Positions 10,864 through 22,549 of a stretch of DNA of 64,000 nt are shown piece by piece; within the stretch, counting starts at the first letter, position 1, and the number at the start of each line of letters is the position of its first letter. Source of the DNA: Psilocybe azurescens (taxonomy: Eukaryota; Basidiomycota; Agaricomycetes; Agaricales; Agrocybaceae); contig JAJIRX010000622.1 in assembly GCA_023853785.1 (NCBI GenBank), positions 806,001 through 870,000 of the forward strand, in the 5' to 3' direction. A model generated the notes under the pieces. That model was not told the origin of the DNA, ran no database searches, and worked only from the letters and a program-made list of their open reading frames with translations. The translations under genes were made by a program, and so were the position numbers.

Positions 10864-13800
10864 TCACCTGCACCCTCCCCCCTCCTCCCCAAGCCTCCTC
10901 ACCAAATGCACCAACGCAGCCTGCTCAACCGTCGTCTCCCAAAGCCGCATCTTCACACGATCCAGCTCCGCCTTCACCCGCCGCCTCTTCTCCTGGGCGC
11001 GGCGGATGATGTCGTCTCTGCGCGCTTTACGCGCCGAGCGCGCGGATTCGAGGGCGGCGGCGCTGGAGGAGGCTGCCGTGCCGGCGGATAAAGTGGCAGC
11101 GGCTGTGGTGAACGTGGTGGATGCTGGGATAGAGGTGGCACCGCTGCCGCCGCCGGCTAGGAGGGCGCGGAAGGCGGTTTGCGCGGTTGCAGACGCAGAC
11201 GTGGGCGCGGGCGTATTCGTCGCGCGTGTGTTCGTATGCGTCGATGTTGCTGTTGGCGTCAGCGTCGGTGTCGGTGTCCAAATCGAACCGATATCCATAG
11301 CTCTACCCTTCCCTTTATGATCCACCTTCGCCATTGCCGTCATCGTCGTGGTGTACAACCCACCACCACCACCATCATCAAATTCACCGTCAACCACAAC
11401 CTCAGGCAAAACCCCGAAATCCTCTTCATCCATATCCATCGCCACCCCAGCAGCACCCGACTCCGCACTTGCCACCAACTTTTCCCAATCTACGGACGGT
11501 CCCACATGAGCGCTCATCTCCAGAAAATCACCCCACATAGTACTTCTCCACATACCTTGTCCGCCTGCTCCTGTTCCTATTCCGCTATCCCAGCCTGCCG
11601 AGGCAGGCGTCGCAGGGTCGTTCCCCGAACCGGAGCCTGAGCTTGAGCCTGAAACAAAAGAACTCGTCGACGCCGAGGGCGAAGACGAAGACAATGATGG
11701 CGGCAAGGCTGGATTTATACCCAAATTCGTGTTCGTGTCCAAATTCAAATGAAGACCATCCGCATTTACGTTCGTATCCATGCTGCTGGCGTTGATAGAG
11801 GCGCTCTCCGTGCTCGAGTTCGGGTTTGAAGCCAACGTCGACCCAAGCGAAAGCGCGAGTAAACTAGGATCGATCATCTGATCTCCTATCGTCGTCGTCG
11901 TCGTCGGCGGTGCATTCGCATTTGCAGCGGCAGTATCACCCATGCCCGTGCCCGTGCCCATGCCCTTGCCATTGTCCTTGTCCGCACCTGCACCCGTCTC
12001 CGCCTGCGCCTGCGGCTGATTTATAATAGCAGCCAACATCGCCGCCAGATCATAGTCGCTCACACCCGCACCTCCACTTGCACCTCCAACACCGCCTGCA
12101 CCCCCAAACAGACCCGCGAACGAGAATTCATCCGGGCCAGGCGTCGAACAGTGCGAGTTCGAGACCGAGTTCGAGGGATTGGTCAGCATGCTGTTATTGT
12201 CGGACGATGGCTGGGCCGTGTTGGTGTTCGCGGATGTATTTACGTTGGTGGACGCGTTGGTGCTTGTGGTATTCACAGTGCCGTCGGCGTTAGCATTGGC
12301 ATTGGCATTGTTGGCATTGACATTGACATTGGCATCAGCACTCCCATCAAACGACGTCGGAAAAGCATCCACCAAAAGTTCATCCACGAGTCGAACGCCG
12401 TCTGGTCCATCGCCGCCTCCGCCTCCGCCTCCGCCGCCGCCGACGCATCCGGATTCGAAAATAAACTGGAATTATTGTCGCCGGTGCCAACGCCGCCGGT
12501 GCCCAGAATCGTATTGAGGTCCATCAACGCCGCCGCCGACGAGGACGACCCATCGAACATCGAATAATCCACACCATTCATCATCCCCGCCCCGGCCCCC
12601 GACGACGGCGGCGCACAGGACTCAAGCAGCTCCTGAAGCGATGCAATAGGCTGCATCTGCGTCCCTGCCCCTGTCGTCCCAAACACGTCACCCGCACCCG
12701 CACCCGTATTCGACAGCGCAGACGGTTGGACATGCCCACTCTGCATCATCATACCAGCAGACGCACCACCAAACACGTTGCTCGTGTCCTGCAGCACATC
12801 ATCCACCTGTCCCGCGCTCTGTCCCTGCCCCTGCATCTGTGTCTGCGTCTGCGCAGTTGCGTTCCACTGCGCACCACCTACATCCGGCCTATAATGTCCC
12901 TCCCTCCTACTTCCCTGCCCTCCGCCCGCGCTCCCCTTCTCCAATTCTGGTTCTGACCCTGCTGCCCCTGCCCCCAGTCTGATTCCGCCACCCCTCACCG
13001 CCTCCTCCTCCCTTCCCCGCAAACTCAAATACTTCTTCGTCGCCGCCTTCCTTGCCGCGCTCTTGATCAGCCGGATCAGCTGCGCGATGAGCTGCTTCCC
13101 GCGCTCGCGCTCCCACGTCGTGCGGTACGCGTCGGGGCCCTCGCCCTGCGCAAACGGGTACGGCACGTCCCAGTCCGTCGCGCCCGCGGGCACGCGGCTC
13201 AGCTTGCGCTTCTTTTTGGGCCGGGGCGCGCTCGGAGCGGGGGCGGGGGCGGCCGTGGGCGTCGATGCTGCAGAAGAGGACGGCGGCGACGGCGCCGCCT
13301 GGCCCTGGTCCTGGTGCGCGAACGTCTGGTACTGCTGCTGCTGCACGGGCAGCGGGCGCCGCTCGAACCCCGTCGGCCGCGGCTGCTGCTGCTGCGGGGC
13401 GCCGTTCCCCCGGGCACGCTCCTGACGACGAGCTTCAGCACGCCCTCGAGGATCGGGAAGATGTCCTTCTGCCCGATGAGCACGGACACGATCTCCTGGT
13501 TTGTGGGCGCGGTGAGGAGCGCCGGGTCGATGTACGGCTGGGTGTTGGGGGTGGCGAAGTCACGCGAGGGCGAGCGCTGCCGCCGCCGCCCGAGGACAGG
13601 CGTGTCGTCTTCGTCGTCGACGAGGATCGGGTTGGAGGGCGTCGAGCCGCGCGTGTGCGTGCTTGTGTGCGTGTTGGTGTTGGTGTTGTGTGTTAGTGTG
13701 AAGGGCTTGACACCCGCGACTCTGCCCGCGCGCCCGAGGAGATTCTCCTGGTTGCGCAGGAAGTGCGAGGGCGGGGGCGCGGTGGGGTCCGGCAGCGCGA

Positions 13801-14252
13801 ATTCGGGCGCGCGGGGCTGCGGCGGCTGCGGTGTGGATTCTTTACTGGAGCGCGATGAGGATACTGTGGACGCCTTTTTGGTTTCTTCTTCGATGTTGTT
13901 GTCGTTGATGAGGTTTTTGGTTTGGGGGCCTCGAGAGGCTGCTTCCAAGGGGTGTGATTAGGGACTGCGGGGTCGATGCAGACGCGGATGCTTCGCCCGA
14001 AGTTTGGGGTCGTGTGCTGTGCGTATTCCCACCACCGTCCCCACGGGGCATGCCATAAGATGTATGGGCAGATGCAGCTGGCGGAAGCTGGGCCGGAGGC
14101 CGCTGAACGATACCATAGTTCAGCGACAAGGCTAATGGATTGATTGGAAATTCAGAATCAGGTTGGGAACCAGGAAGTGCAATGGTCCCCACGTTTTGTC
14201 TCGCAGGGGCAGTAGAGGTGCTTGCTCTACTCCCGCTGCTGCTCGTGCACAT
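10864..14252 (-). CDS. Low-complexity, probably nuclear protein with basic coiled-coil tail
   Basis: Reverse-strand gene of about 1,100 codons made largely of Ser, Ala, Gly, Asn, Thr and Gln runs. The earliest in-frame ATG seen is at 14252; the open frame extends upstream to about 14366, so a short 5' exon may be missing. Ordered parts are: a segment near 13500 (P-A-L-L-T-A-P-T-N-Q-E, I-F-P-I-L-E-G-V-L); a lysine-rich P-K-K-K-R-K-L-S that could be a nuclear localisation signal near 13210; a region with D-W-D-V-P-Y-P-F-A; and a C-terminal basic stretch followed by heptad-like leucines, resembling a degenerate bZIP. The usual bZIP Asn and Arg spacing is not seen, so I do not call bZIP. The frame changes near 13930, 13410 and 12440; at 13410 a GTGCTG-CGCAG pair could be a 50-base intron. 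A transcription regulator is likely but unproven. Confidence 0.55.
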
Positions 14253-15047
14253 GCTCGGGGTCGGCCTACCTGTGGGTTGCTGAGGAGATGGCGGCGGCGA
14301 GCCAAAGAGGGAGTCGCCATCGTCGCCGTCTTGTTCCTCCTCTTCCTCCCTCTGGTCGTGGGTTTATGAGCATGATGCTCTGGGGAGTAGACATATGTAC
14401 GTGGGTGAGCAGAAAAAGGGCGGTTATGAAAGACAATGTGTGCACCTTTTGTCCCAGATAGTGTGGCTTGAAGAAGAGAGAAAGAGAAAGGCAGACGAGA
14501 GTTGCACACGGTTACGGCCAGGATGAGAGATGGATGTGAGATGGCAAGATGTGTTCGGTACCGAAAAGAAAGAATTGGGCTTTGAAGGCCGCTGTGAGTC
14601 AACTGATCGTCAGTAAAATAGAACAAAAATAGCAGGAAAGGCAGATTTCACTTTTTATAATTGCCTCTCGCCGCCGCTGTTATTGTCGCTGCCAGCGTCT
14701 TGCTGGATGTGCGAGCTGGTTGAAATGAACGTTGAAGACGTCAAAAAAACGGGGGCAATACACTTAGATTAGTTGCTTGTGTTTGCATTGAAAGCTCTTA
14801 CAGTCCTAATTAAGACAGCTATTAATTGCAACTTCCTTTCGGTTCCTCCATACTGGCTGGTCCACGTAGTATCGAACAATCAACAACTTGCAAGCGCTCT
14901 ATCATCAAGTAAATGAACAAAAACCACTCAACAATACAAACAAACTGAATTAACCCGTCGCAACAGATCACAACACAGCCTTGGTTGACAAACACCTCCA
15001 CCGCTACCCTACAAGGCTCCCCCGACTCCCTCTCTCCAACTTCAACG
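14253..15047. promoter_or_regulatory. Shared upstream region of a divergent gene pair
   Basis: Roughly 700 bases between the low-complexity gene (reverse) and the phosphatase gene (forward), so it must hold both promoters. A pyrimidine-rich stretch on the reverse strand near 14480 looks like a 5' untranslated region. A reverse ATG near 14395 opens a frame (M-S-T-P-Q-S-I-M) that would join the downstream gene if one base were gained in the purine run near 14350; it is a candidate alternative start. Confidence 0.4.
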
Positions 15048-17147
15048 ATGGTCATGCTAAACCCCACACGGCGGACCGCGGTCCTCTTCGCCTTCATCCC
15101 AATAATCACCCTCTACCTCATGTACTCCCTCAAGCTCCACCAATTCATCCCCGCCATCACCACCTGGCCCTCCCAGCGCCACATCGTCGTCGAGCTCACC
15201 ACGTTCGCCAGGCACAAGCTGCTGCCGTGGACATTCAAAGCCGACGAGAGCCAGGAAGAGGACAGCCCTACAGGAAAGAGCAAAGGAAAAGGAGGGGGAC
15301 GAGGATCATCAACGAGCAGACGGAGGAAGAGAACACCCTTCACCCGGCACATCGTCGCGGTCGGCGACCTGCACGGCGACCTTGCCAACGCCCGGCGCGT
15401 GCTGCGCTTCGCAGACGTCATTGACGAGCATGGCGACTGGTCCGGCAACGTCGACTTTTTCGTGCAGACAGGGGACATCATCGACCGGTGTGTTCAATTC
15501 ACCATATTCCACTTGCTCTTTTACATGCCCTTGGGCTTGAGGCTTGAGGCTTGGATGCAATTAACGCATTGAACGATGGGCTGACTTCGATCCATTGATT
15601 AATAGGGGAGACGATACGATAGTCCTGTTCTTATGGATGGACAAGCTCCGCGCGCAAGCGGCCGAAGTAGGCGGAACAGTGCTCTCCCATCTCGGGAACC
15701 ACGAATGGATGAACGCCATCGGTACGCCCAACCCTACCACCTTCTCTCACTCATTAACACTAACACTAACACCACCTCTCCACCCACAGGCGACTGGAGG
15801 CAAGTACCTCCCCCATCCCATCTCCATTCCCCACCTAACCACTAACCACTAACACCCCCCCTCCCCTCTCTCTACCTACCCACCCACACAGATACGTATA
15901 CCCCTCCGAGCTCAAAACCTTCGGCAGCATCGCCGCGCGGCAGCGCATGCTCACCACAGGCCGCATCGGGCGCTCCTGGGCGCACAACTACACCACCGCC
16001 TCGCGGCTCCCACTACACCCGTCCATCGGGCCGCCCAACACGCCCTACCCCCCTCCGAACCGCATGCACCTGCACATCCAGAAGGACGAGGACGACGGGG
16101 TGCTTTGGGGAGAGGGAGAGGGCGAGGGAGAGAGGGGGACGACGACCGGGACGCGGACGAGGCGCACCTCCTCTCGCACGCCGCCATCTCCTTCGTGCAC
16201 GGCGGGCTCTCGCCGTCGTACCCCGAGCTCACCCCCTTCCCCACGCGCATCAACGAGCTCTCCGACGTCCTCCTCGCGCGGCTGCAGAGCCGCAAGCAGC
16301 CGCCGCCGCACCCGCCGCACCCTTATCCGGGCTTTCCGCCAGGTGCGTTTGCATTTTCTTCTCTCTCTCTTTCTCTCTCCTTCCCTCCACGCGTTCTCAT
16401 CGCGCTGGTTCTCCGCCGACTCACTAACCCACTTCAAACCCCAGAAACAACCCCGGAAGAACACCGCCTGTACAACACGAACGGCCCGCTGTGGTACCGC
16501 GGCTGGGCGATGCAGAGCGAGGAGATCGTGTGCGCGCAGGTCGACGATGTGCTGCATAAGACGGGGACGCGGAGGATGGTCATGGGGCATACGCCTGATT
16601 TTAAGGTATGTGTTTTTTTTTGGGTTTTTTTGGGTTTTGGGTTTTGGGTTTTTGCCTTGTGCTTTTGCATCTTTCTTCTGCCGTCTCCCGTGCACCGGCC
16701 TTCGTCGGTTCGGCGTATACACCTCTCAACACTATTCAAACGCATCTTCTTTCTCACCACGCTCCATACCATACCATACTAATTAATTTAATTTACCTTA
16801 CCCTTACCTTGTAACAGAACATCAAATCACGATGCAACGGCAAGATCATCATCATCGACACCGGCATCTCGCACGCATACGGCGGCGTGCTCTCCGCGCT
16901 CTCCATACACTACACCCTCACCCCCAAGTCGAGTCCTAGTTCCAAAAATAAACACAAACACGAGGATGAAGATGAGGATAAGTGGATCGAGCGCGAAGTC
17001 GTGAGCGCGCTGTATGCGGATCGGCAGGAGATCATTGTGACTGAGGAAAGGGAGATCGTGGGGCGGTTCCGGCATGATCATGATTATGAGGAGCGGGATG
17101 ATGATGACGAGGAGGATGATGAGGACGAGGAGGATGAGGATGACTAG
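15048..17147 (+). CDS. Shewanella-like (SLP) calcineurin-type protein phosphatase
   Basis: Metal-dependent Ser/Thr-type phosphoesterase. All signature motifs are visible: V-G-D-L-H-G-D, T-G-D-I-I-D-R-G-D, H-L-G-N-H-E-W, F-V-H-G-G-L-S and M-G-H-T-P. These bind the two metal ions and the phosphate. The N-terminus (ATG 15048) has a hydrophobic stretch after residue 10, likely a signal anchor. Exons: 15048-15487, 15606-15721, a 10-base exon 15790-15799, 15892-16342, 16445-16605 and 16818-17147. The tenth-base exon is followed by a GC donor (GCAAGT) and yields the family sequence G-D-W-R-Y-V. Within the fourth exon the frame changes near 16100-16135; this is either a 35-base intron (GTGCTT to GAGAG) or an indel in the purine tract. 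The C-terminus is an Asp/Glu run. The physiological substrate is unknown. Confidence 0.88.
15790..15799 (+). other. 10-base microexon with GC donor
   Basis: Between an acceptor CCCACAG and a GCAAGT donor lie ten bases. Joined to its neighbours it encodes the middle of G-D-W-R-Y-V-Y-P-S-E-L, which matches the conserved family sequence. No GT donor gives the same product. Confidence 0.75.
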
Positions 17148-17355
17148 GAGGACGAGGAGCGGGATGAGGATTAGGATTATTGAGTGCATAGGATGTAATT
17201 TGTTAGAGGGTATTAATTCGTTGTACACATACAACCGTTTACAGCTTGTCTGGGGTATATACTAACAGATAGTTTGCAAGCAGCGGGTTATATTACAGTT
17301 TGGCTTTCCTATGTCGTATGTCGATTCTCCGCCACTAAAGCAACCAGAAAAATTG

Positions 17356-18610
17356 TTAACACAACGGCCAAGAACACTTCATCCAGAAGAAAGCAAAACC
17401 CACCCAAGGACTCAGATTCGGACCTCCTAAACCCCCCTCCAACAAATAACTCTCCTCGAGACTACGCCCCGGGTGCTGCATCAGCGCTTTCGCCCTCCCA
17501 TACGCCTCACACTCCCCTCCTGCACCCCCGTCCCCGCCCGCGGCGACTCGGCACCGCCGCGCCGCTGCCGCCCAACAAGCTCCAACGCAAACTTACGCGC
17601 AGCAGGATACACCGCGTCCCGTGTGGGCAGGACATCATGATACAGCGCCGCGAGCGCCGGGGACGAGCGCGGGGACGCGGCGCGCGCGGTGAGGAGGAGC
17701 GCGGCGGCGCGCGCGTGCCCGATGAGCAGGGGGAGGAGGTATGTCGATGTCGCTGGTGGGGTGGGGTGGGGTGGGATTTAGCGGAGGGCGTTAGTGAGGT
17801 GAGAAGGGAGTGGAGGAAGTGGGGATGGGGGAGAAAAATGGACGCACCTTCTGGGACGATGCCGCGCCGGACGAAGGGGAAGATGAGCTTTGCGTCTTTC
17901 CAGACGAAGCGGAAGTCGAATGGGAGTTGCAGGGCAGTCATTCCGATTCCAGCCTGTCAGACAGAGGTCGACGATGGGTGTGGTCGGTAAGTAAGGTAAG
18001 TAAGAGTTTGGGACGGGCGGATGGACTTACCGCGTTCCCGTTTACAGCTGCGATGGTGATTTTGCGACATCTGTAGATCGCCATTGCGAGGATGCCGCCT
18101 GCGTCGCGGTGGGCTGCCAGTGGCCATGACTTGAACTCTGCGCGACTCGGACTCAGAGGAGAAGTAATCGTGCGTTACATACCGTGCTCGCCCTCTTTCT
18201 CTGACTCTGCGTCCCAGAGGCTGTCCCATCCACCCGAGATGTCACCCTAATATAATGAGCGTTAAATGTTGGAATTGTTGTAGTAGCATACCCCAGAACA
18301 ATATGCAGGCGCCGTGGGATCAGCGGTAAGGATCACGGCTCGGACGCGGTCGTCTCTGTCGCATAGCTCGAAGACGTGCAGGAGGTTTTTGTATAAGGCG
18401 CCAGCGAACTCTTTTGGACGACTACCACGCCAATGAGAGGGTCGTAATTAGTGTCAGGAGAACCTTCAGTTTAAAGGACCTTGGCACTTAGAAGGAGAGG
18501 GAAGTAGTGACTCACTGTTGAGCAGGATTGATAGTGATCGTCAGAATTGCATCCTCCAGCACGGCAGTTACGTCTGTGTACCCCTGCTTCGCATAGTCTG
18601 GTTCAGTCAT
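17356..18610 (-). CDS. Enoyl-CoA hydratase/isomerase family protein
   Basis: Crotonase-fold enzyme expected to act on acyl-CoA double bonds, probably in peroxisomal or mitochondrial fatty-acid oxidation. The ATG is at 18610. Exons by splice sites: 18610-18516, 18421-18292, 18246-18183, 18137-18031, 17953-17848 and from 17752. Joined, they give A-I-L-T-I-T-I-N-P-A-Q, then R-A-V-I-L-T-A, Y-C-S-G-G-D-I-S-G (oxyanion-hole loop), I-A-A-V-N-G-N-A-A-G-I-G-M and F-P-F-V-R-R-G-I-V-P-E, the second oxyanion and catalytic Glu region. After L-E-L-V-G-R the frame changes; a 35-base intron at 17520-17554 (GTGCCG to GTGCAG) would restore K-A-L-M-Q-H-P-G-R-S-L-E-E-S-Y-L-L, as would one base gained in the G-run. 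The C-terminus after that looks shorter than usual. It is divergent with the Mgr3-like gene. Confidence 0.85.
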
Positions 18611-18971
18611 GAGGTGATGGCCGACTCTAAGGAGCAATTATGGCCCTCTCGAAGTAACCTTTAGCTAGAGTAGATGGATCCTGGAAAGTTGAAATCAGGG
18701 CACCATGGTTTATGTATGTACGCATGCATCGGAGGTCGGCGTTGATCTGGCGGTAGGCAGAGAGTTTGACGGTTGGGTGACAGCTGGTGACAGGGACAGG
18801 GTTCATTTTAATTTTAGACTGAATAATTAGAGGAGAACCCACCGCTCTTTGATCTCGAAGCTTCCGAAATCATGTGACCTGCATCATCGCGTTTGCTTCC
18901 GCTCAGATTCAAATTGGTCTTTACTGTGTTCGTTTCTGATTCATGGGCTGCAGGTCTTTCCTCTTACAACA
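18611..18971. promoter_or_regulatory. Head-to-head promoter region
   Basis: The start codons of the hydratase (18610, reverse) and the Mgr3-like gene (18972, forward) are 361 bases apart, so this interval carries both promoters. No specific site was recognised. Confidence 0.5.
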
Positions 18972-21158
18972 ATGCTCTCTAACATCTCGAGGACCGGCCA
19001 CTCGTTGCGCACTTTGGCCGTACGCAGGAATACTAGTTGTCTATCCACCAGCAGCAGCTATAATGTTTTGACTCTGGCACGATCTCGCAAGTTTTCAAGC
19101 ACACAGACGACTGGGGCAAACCCAGGAGAAGAACAGAAAGAACAAGAAGCGAAAAAGAGGAGCCTCGACACCAGCGACTAGATGGTCCAGGAGGACAGCC
19201 ACTCTCCGCACCCTCCTCAAGAGGCTTCACTCCCATCATCACAGGGCTGCTCGTCGTGGGCGTAGGCCTCACTGCTTATGGACTGTAACTCCTTTCTCCC
19301 TCTTCTTATTCGAAATGCTTTTTGGCTGATCCAGCAGAACCAAAACAGATACGAGCTGTACTCGATAATGCACATGTGGCCGCCCGAAATCCGCGCCGAC
19401 CTGCGCAGCGGCCTGCTCGCGAAGCGGAAAGGAGATCTCAGCATCGCATCGCAATACCTCTACCGGTACGTCCCCCTCTCCCACCACCTCCTCCTTCTCC
19501 TTCTATCCCTGTCTCTGTCTGACTTTTCCTATCCCAATCTTCCCTCCCTCCCTCCCTCTTTTCCAAATATACCACTAGCGCATGGGAGCACACCAAAACC
19601 CTCCCCCTCGACGCCTTCGGGCCCGACCCCCTCCTCAAAACCACCGGCATCGGCATCACCCTCGGCGGGGTCCTCGAGCAGTCCGCCAACCTCGCCGCCG
19701 CATACGACGTCTACGAGGACGTCTTCTGGGCCCTGCGCACCGCGCACCTGCGGTCCAGCGCGGGCACGGGCACGGGGTCTGGGGACGGGAACGGGAGCGG
19801 GAACGCGCAAGGAGAAGGAGAGCAGGGGCTGCCCCCGTCGACGCGGGACACGCGGCCGCCCCTCGGCGTGGAGACGCTGCAGGGCCTGTCGAGCGCGGAC
19901 AAGATGCGCGCCGTCGCGCTGGCGTACAAGCTCGGCGAGCTCGCGCACGTGCTGGGCCGCCCGCGCGCGGAGGGAGGAGCGGTGGCTCGTGTGGAGCGTC
20001 GAGGCCATCCTGCGGACCGTGCTCGACACGCCGCCCGTCGGCGGGGTGAAGGTGGTCAGAACTGTGGGGACGGGGGCGGAGGGTGGAGTGGGAGGCGCGG
20101 AGGCACGGCCGAATCTGAAGGTGCTCGTGGAGCAGCTGGGCCTGCCGCTCTGGGCGATGAGGCATGACCTCGCGGCGCCGTTCGAGGCGCTCGGCACGTT
20201 TTATGCGGAGGAGGGAACGTCCCGTGAGTTGCTTCCATCGTTCAGAATCGTTTGCTGCGACTGCGACGGCGCGTCTGCAGTGTCATGTGTCTCGTCCTGG
20301 ATGAACGAGTATTATTGTACTGTACTGACGAACGGAACGCGTTAACATACTAGATTCGCGCTTCCGCTGTACCTGCAAGCCATCGCGATCCTCATCCCGC
20401 CAGCGCCGAGCGTCACGCCCGTCGAGGACAAGTGCAGAGGTGAGTAATCATCACCTCCTACCTTCTTGGATTCACGCCTGACCATAACCACAATCCACTC
20501 CTCACTCACTCCCTCATCGTCTAACCATTCCCCCCCCCTCCCCTTCCGCTCCGTACCACGCACAGGCGCCCAGCTGATGGGCAACATCACCGAGCTCCTC
20601 GTGCGCAGCCTCTCCCGCGCGTCCGCCACGCCCGAGGCCACCTCCCAGGCGGAGGCCTGGGCCCAGAAGGGGCTCGACACCGTCCTCGCCGCGCGCCGCG
20701 CGTCCCCGATCAGGCACGCGGTGTGCGAGGAGGCGCTCGCGGCGCTGCTGTATAACGTCGCTATGGTGCGGGAGGTGGGTGGTTTTTGTTTTTTTTTTTT
20801 TGCCCTTCATTCCCGTTCCCGTTCCCGTTTGCGTTTGCGTTTTCGTTTTCGTTTTCGCTTTCGTTTTCTCTTTGACTTTTTGGTTTTTGGTAACCTGATT
20901 TTCCTTTCCTTTCTCATCACCCCCCCACCACCACCCACAGCTCGCAGGCGACGAACCGCGCGCGCGCGCCTCCTCTCCGAGAGCCTCGAGCAGGCCAGGA
21001 AGATCGACATGCAGGAGGGCATCCAGCACGCGCAGGACGCGCTCCGCCGGCTGGACGGGGGCGCCGGCGTGGAGGGTGTGCAGCCGCTTGTGGTGGACAG
21101 GCTGGCCAGCGCTGGGGGCGGCTCGGCAAAGGGCAAGGATAAGGATAAGGGCGTTTGA
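18972..21158 (+). CDS. Mgr3-like mitochondrial TPR protein
   Basis: Probable homologue of yeast Mgr3, a TPR adaptor of the mitochondrial inner-membrane i-AAA protease. The N-terminus (ATG 18972) is rich in Arg and Ser with few acids, like a mitochondrial presequence. A membrane segment follows (I-I-T-G-L-L-V-V-G-V-G-L near 19235), then TPR-like helices starting Y-E-L-Y-S-I-M-H-M-W-P-P-E-I-R after an intron at about 19288-19348. Other blocks are K-R-K-G-D-L-S-I-A-S-Q-Y-L-Y-R, G-I-T-L-G-G-V-L-E, R-E-E-R-W-L-V-W-S-V-E, F-A-L-P-L-Y-L-Q-A and L-S-E-S-L-E-Q-A-R-K. Introns follow R at 19466 and lie near 20224, 20443 and 20775. The frame breaks near 19150 (A-run), 19975 (G-rich), 20220 and 20965 (GC repeat). 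With this many breaks, errors or recent decay are both possible. Confidence 0.7.
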
Positions 21159-22544
21159 ACCAAATTGAACGACCGGGAGGACGCGTTACGACAGCGGAGG
21201 ACACTGCTGCGGCATATTATATCATTCTACATCCTACGGCTACGGCTACGGCTACTATTAGAGCTTTATGTGCGCATGACACGCGTGGAGTGCGGACTGT
21301 TAATAGCATTTGTATGATATTTTACATGGTAATAAGGACATTTTGTAGACAGGGCGTTCGCGCTACGGGATAAGGGCGTGTGAACTGAATGGATATGGAT
21401 GTGGAATTCTGCCAGTGAGTAGACCGACAAGTGGAGGACACCGCTGCATATTATGTATACTTCCTACATCTTGCTAGAGCTAGAGATTGACGACGCATGC
21501 GACGTGTAGAGTACGGACTCCTGTTAACACCATTTGTATACTTATTTTATATAGCAAGCTAAGCCGAGCTACGAGAAACCAAGTGAAGGGCAATATGGTG
21601 TGATTTCCTCTCGACATTCCGAGAATTTCATTCGAAGTATCACCTTCCTCGCAGGCTATTTGTGGATCTCTGTGGATCTCGGGAAATACAAGGTGAGAGG
21701 CCTTACAAATAGCGTTACGCTCCCTCGCGCAAGCTTACTCAGGCGAGAATACTCGGCGTTCACGTTCATATCTGCGACCATATCGCACGCCTCGTTGAAA
21801 GCTAGACTCAAACGAGCCCTGTACAATTGCCTTCCTTGCTTTCAGCTGGGAACTGAATATGTCAGACAAAATTATATCACTCCATTCCTCTAGATTCGAA
21901 TTCTTCACTCCCCATGAGCTGCCAGCCAGCCTCTATGCAATAAAATGGGTCGAAGTGAGCTTCGATTGTTTGATTTACCAACGTTAAATTCCAACATGCG
22001 GGCAGACTGGCATAGATTTAACGAATACAAATGTTGTGTCAGTCGCATTCTATGGTTTCATAGGTATCGGAAGCGACTTACCTATTTCAATTCTAGTTTA
22101 TCCAGCTGCGACGCGTTCTACAACTTGACGGGGGAAAAACTTCGGAATTCAACGCAATCAAGGTGAGTAAAGCAAACCTCAATCACTCGGAAGAGATCCA
22201 AGGGTAGTACTAGCCCACCCGCCAAATCATGGATGCCCGGAAACAACGTTTCCTTGTTGGGCCGTACTGGGAGGGGATCGCTATAGTCTAATCCTATAGG
22301 CGTACTACCTCGACGGTGCACACGGAGTCCACGGGACAGGAGCCGCACGCAATGTGCTGCTAACTACCTTTGTAATTTTTAGTTAGGCCTGCATGGGACC
22401 AAGCCCCAATAGATATAAACTTACAAGAAAAAAAAAAATCAAGATGAGTTTCATCTTGGAATTCTATCATGCGTTTGAGGACTCTGTGCTGATTAGGAAA
22501 AAATCTTAGAATGAGCTGAAGAGTATCGCTAACACGTATGGGCA
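21159..22544. other. Intergenic, no supported gene
   Basis: About 1.4 kb between the Mgr3-like gene and the segmental duplication. Two related stretches follow the gene, near 21160-21370 and 21370-21560 (each with 'gaggacac.gctgc' and 'catttgtat..tatttta'), suggesting a decayed local duplication of the 3' region. Short open frames at 21600-21893 and 22118-22348 show no recognisable domain. Confidence 0.4.
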
Positions 22545-22549
22545 CTTCT

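Noticed and set aside
10906..11091. A bZIP transcription factor call from the basic, leucine-spaced tail
   Set aside because: The characteristic Asn and Arg spacing of the bZIP basic region was not seen, so only a coiled coil is claimed.
11006..13961. Long forward-strand open frames opposite the low-complexity gene
   Set aside because: They are antisense shadows of G/C-rich repetitive codons; composition (Arg/His/Pro runs) and lack of any domain argue against them.
19529..20197. Long reverse frame across the Mgr3-like gene
   Set aside because: Conserved TPR sequence lies on the forward strand with correct splice sites; the reverse frame is rich in Arg/Pro/Ala only.
22118..22348. Reverse open frame as a retrotransposon or transposase fragment
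   Set aside because: No catalytic motif or family block could be recognised in it or around it.
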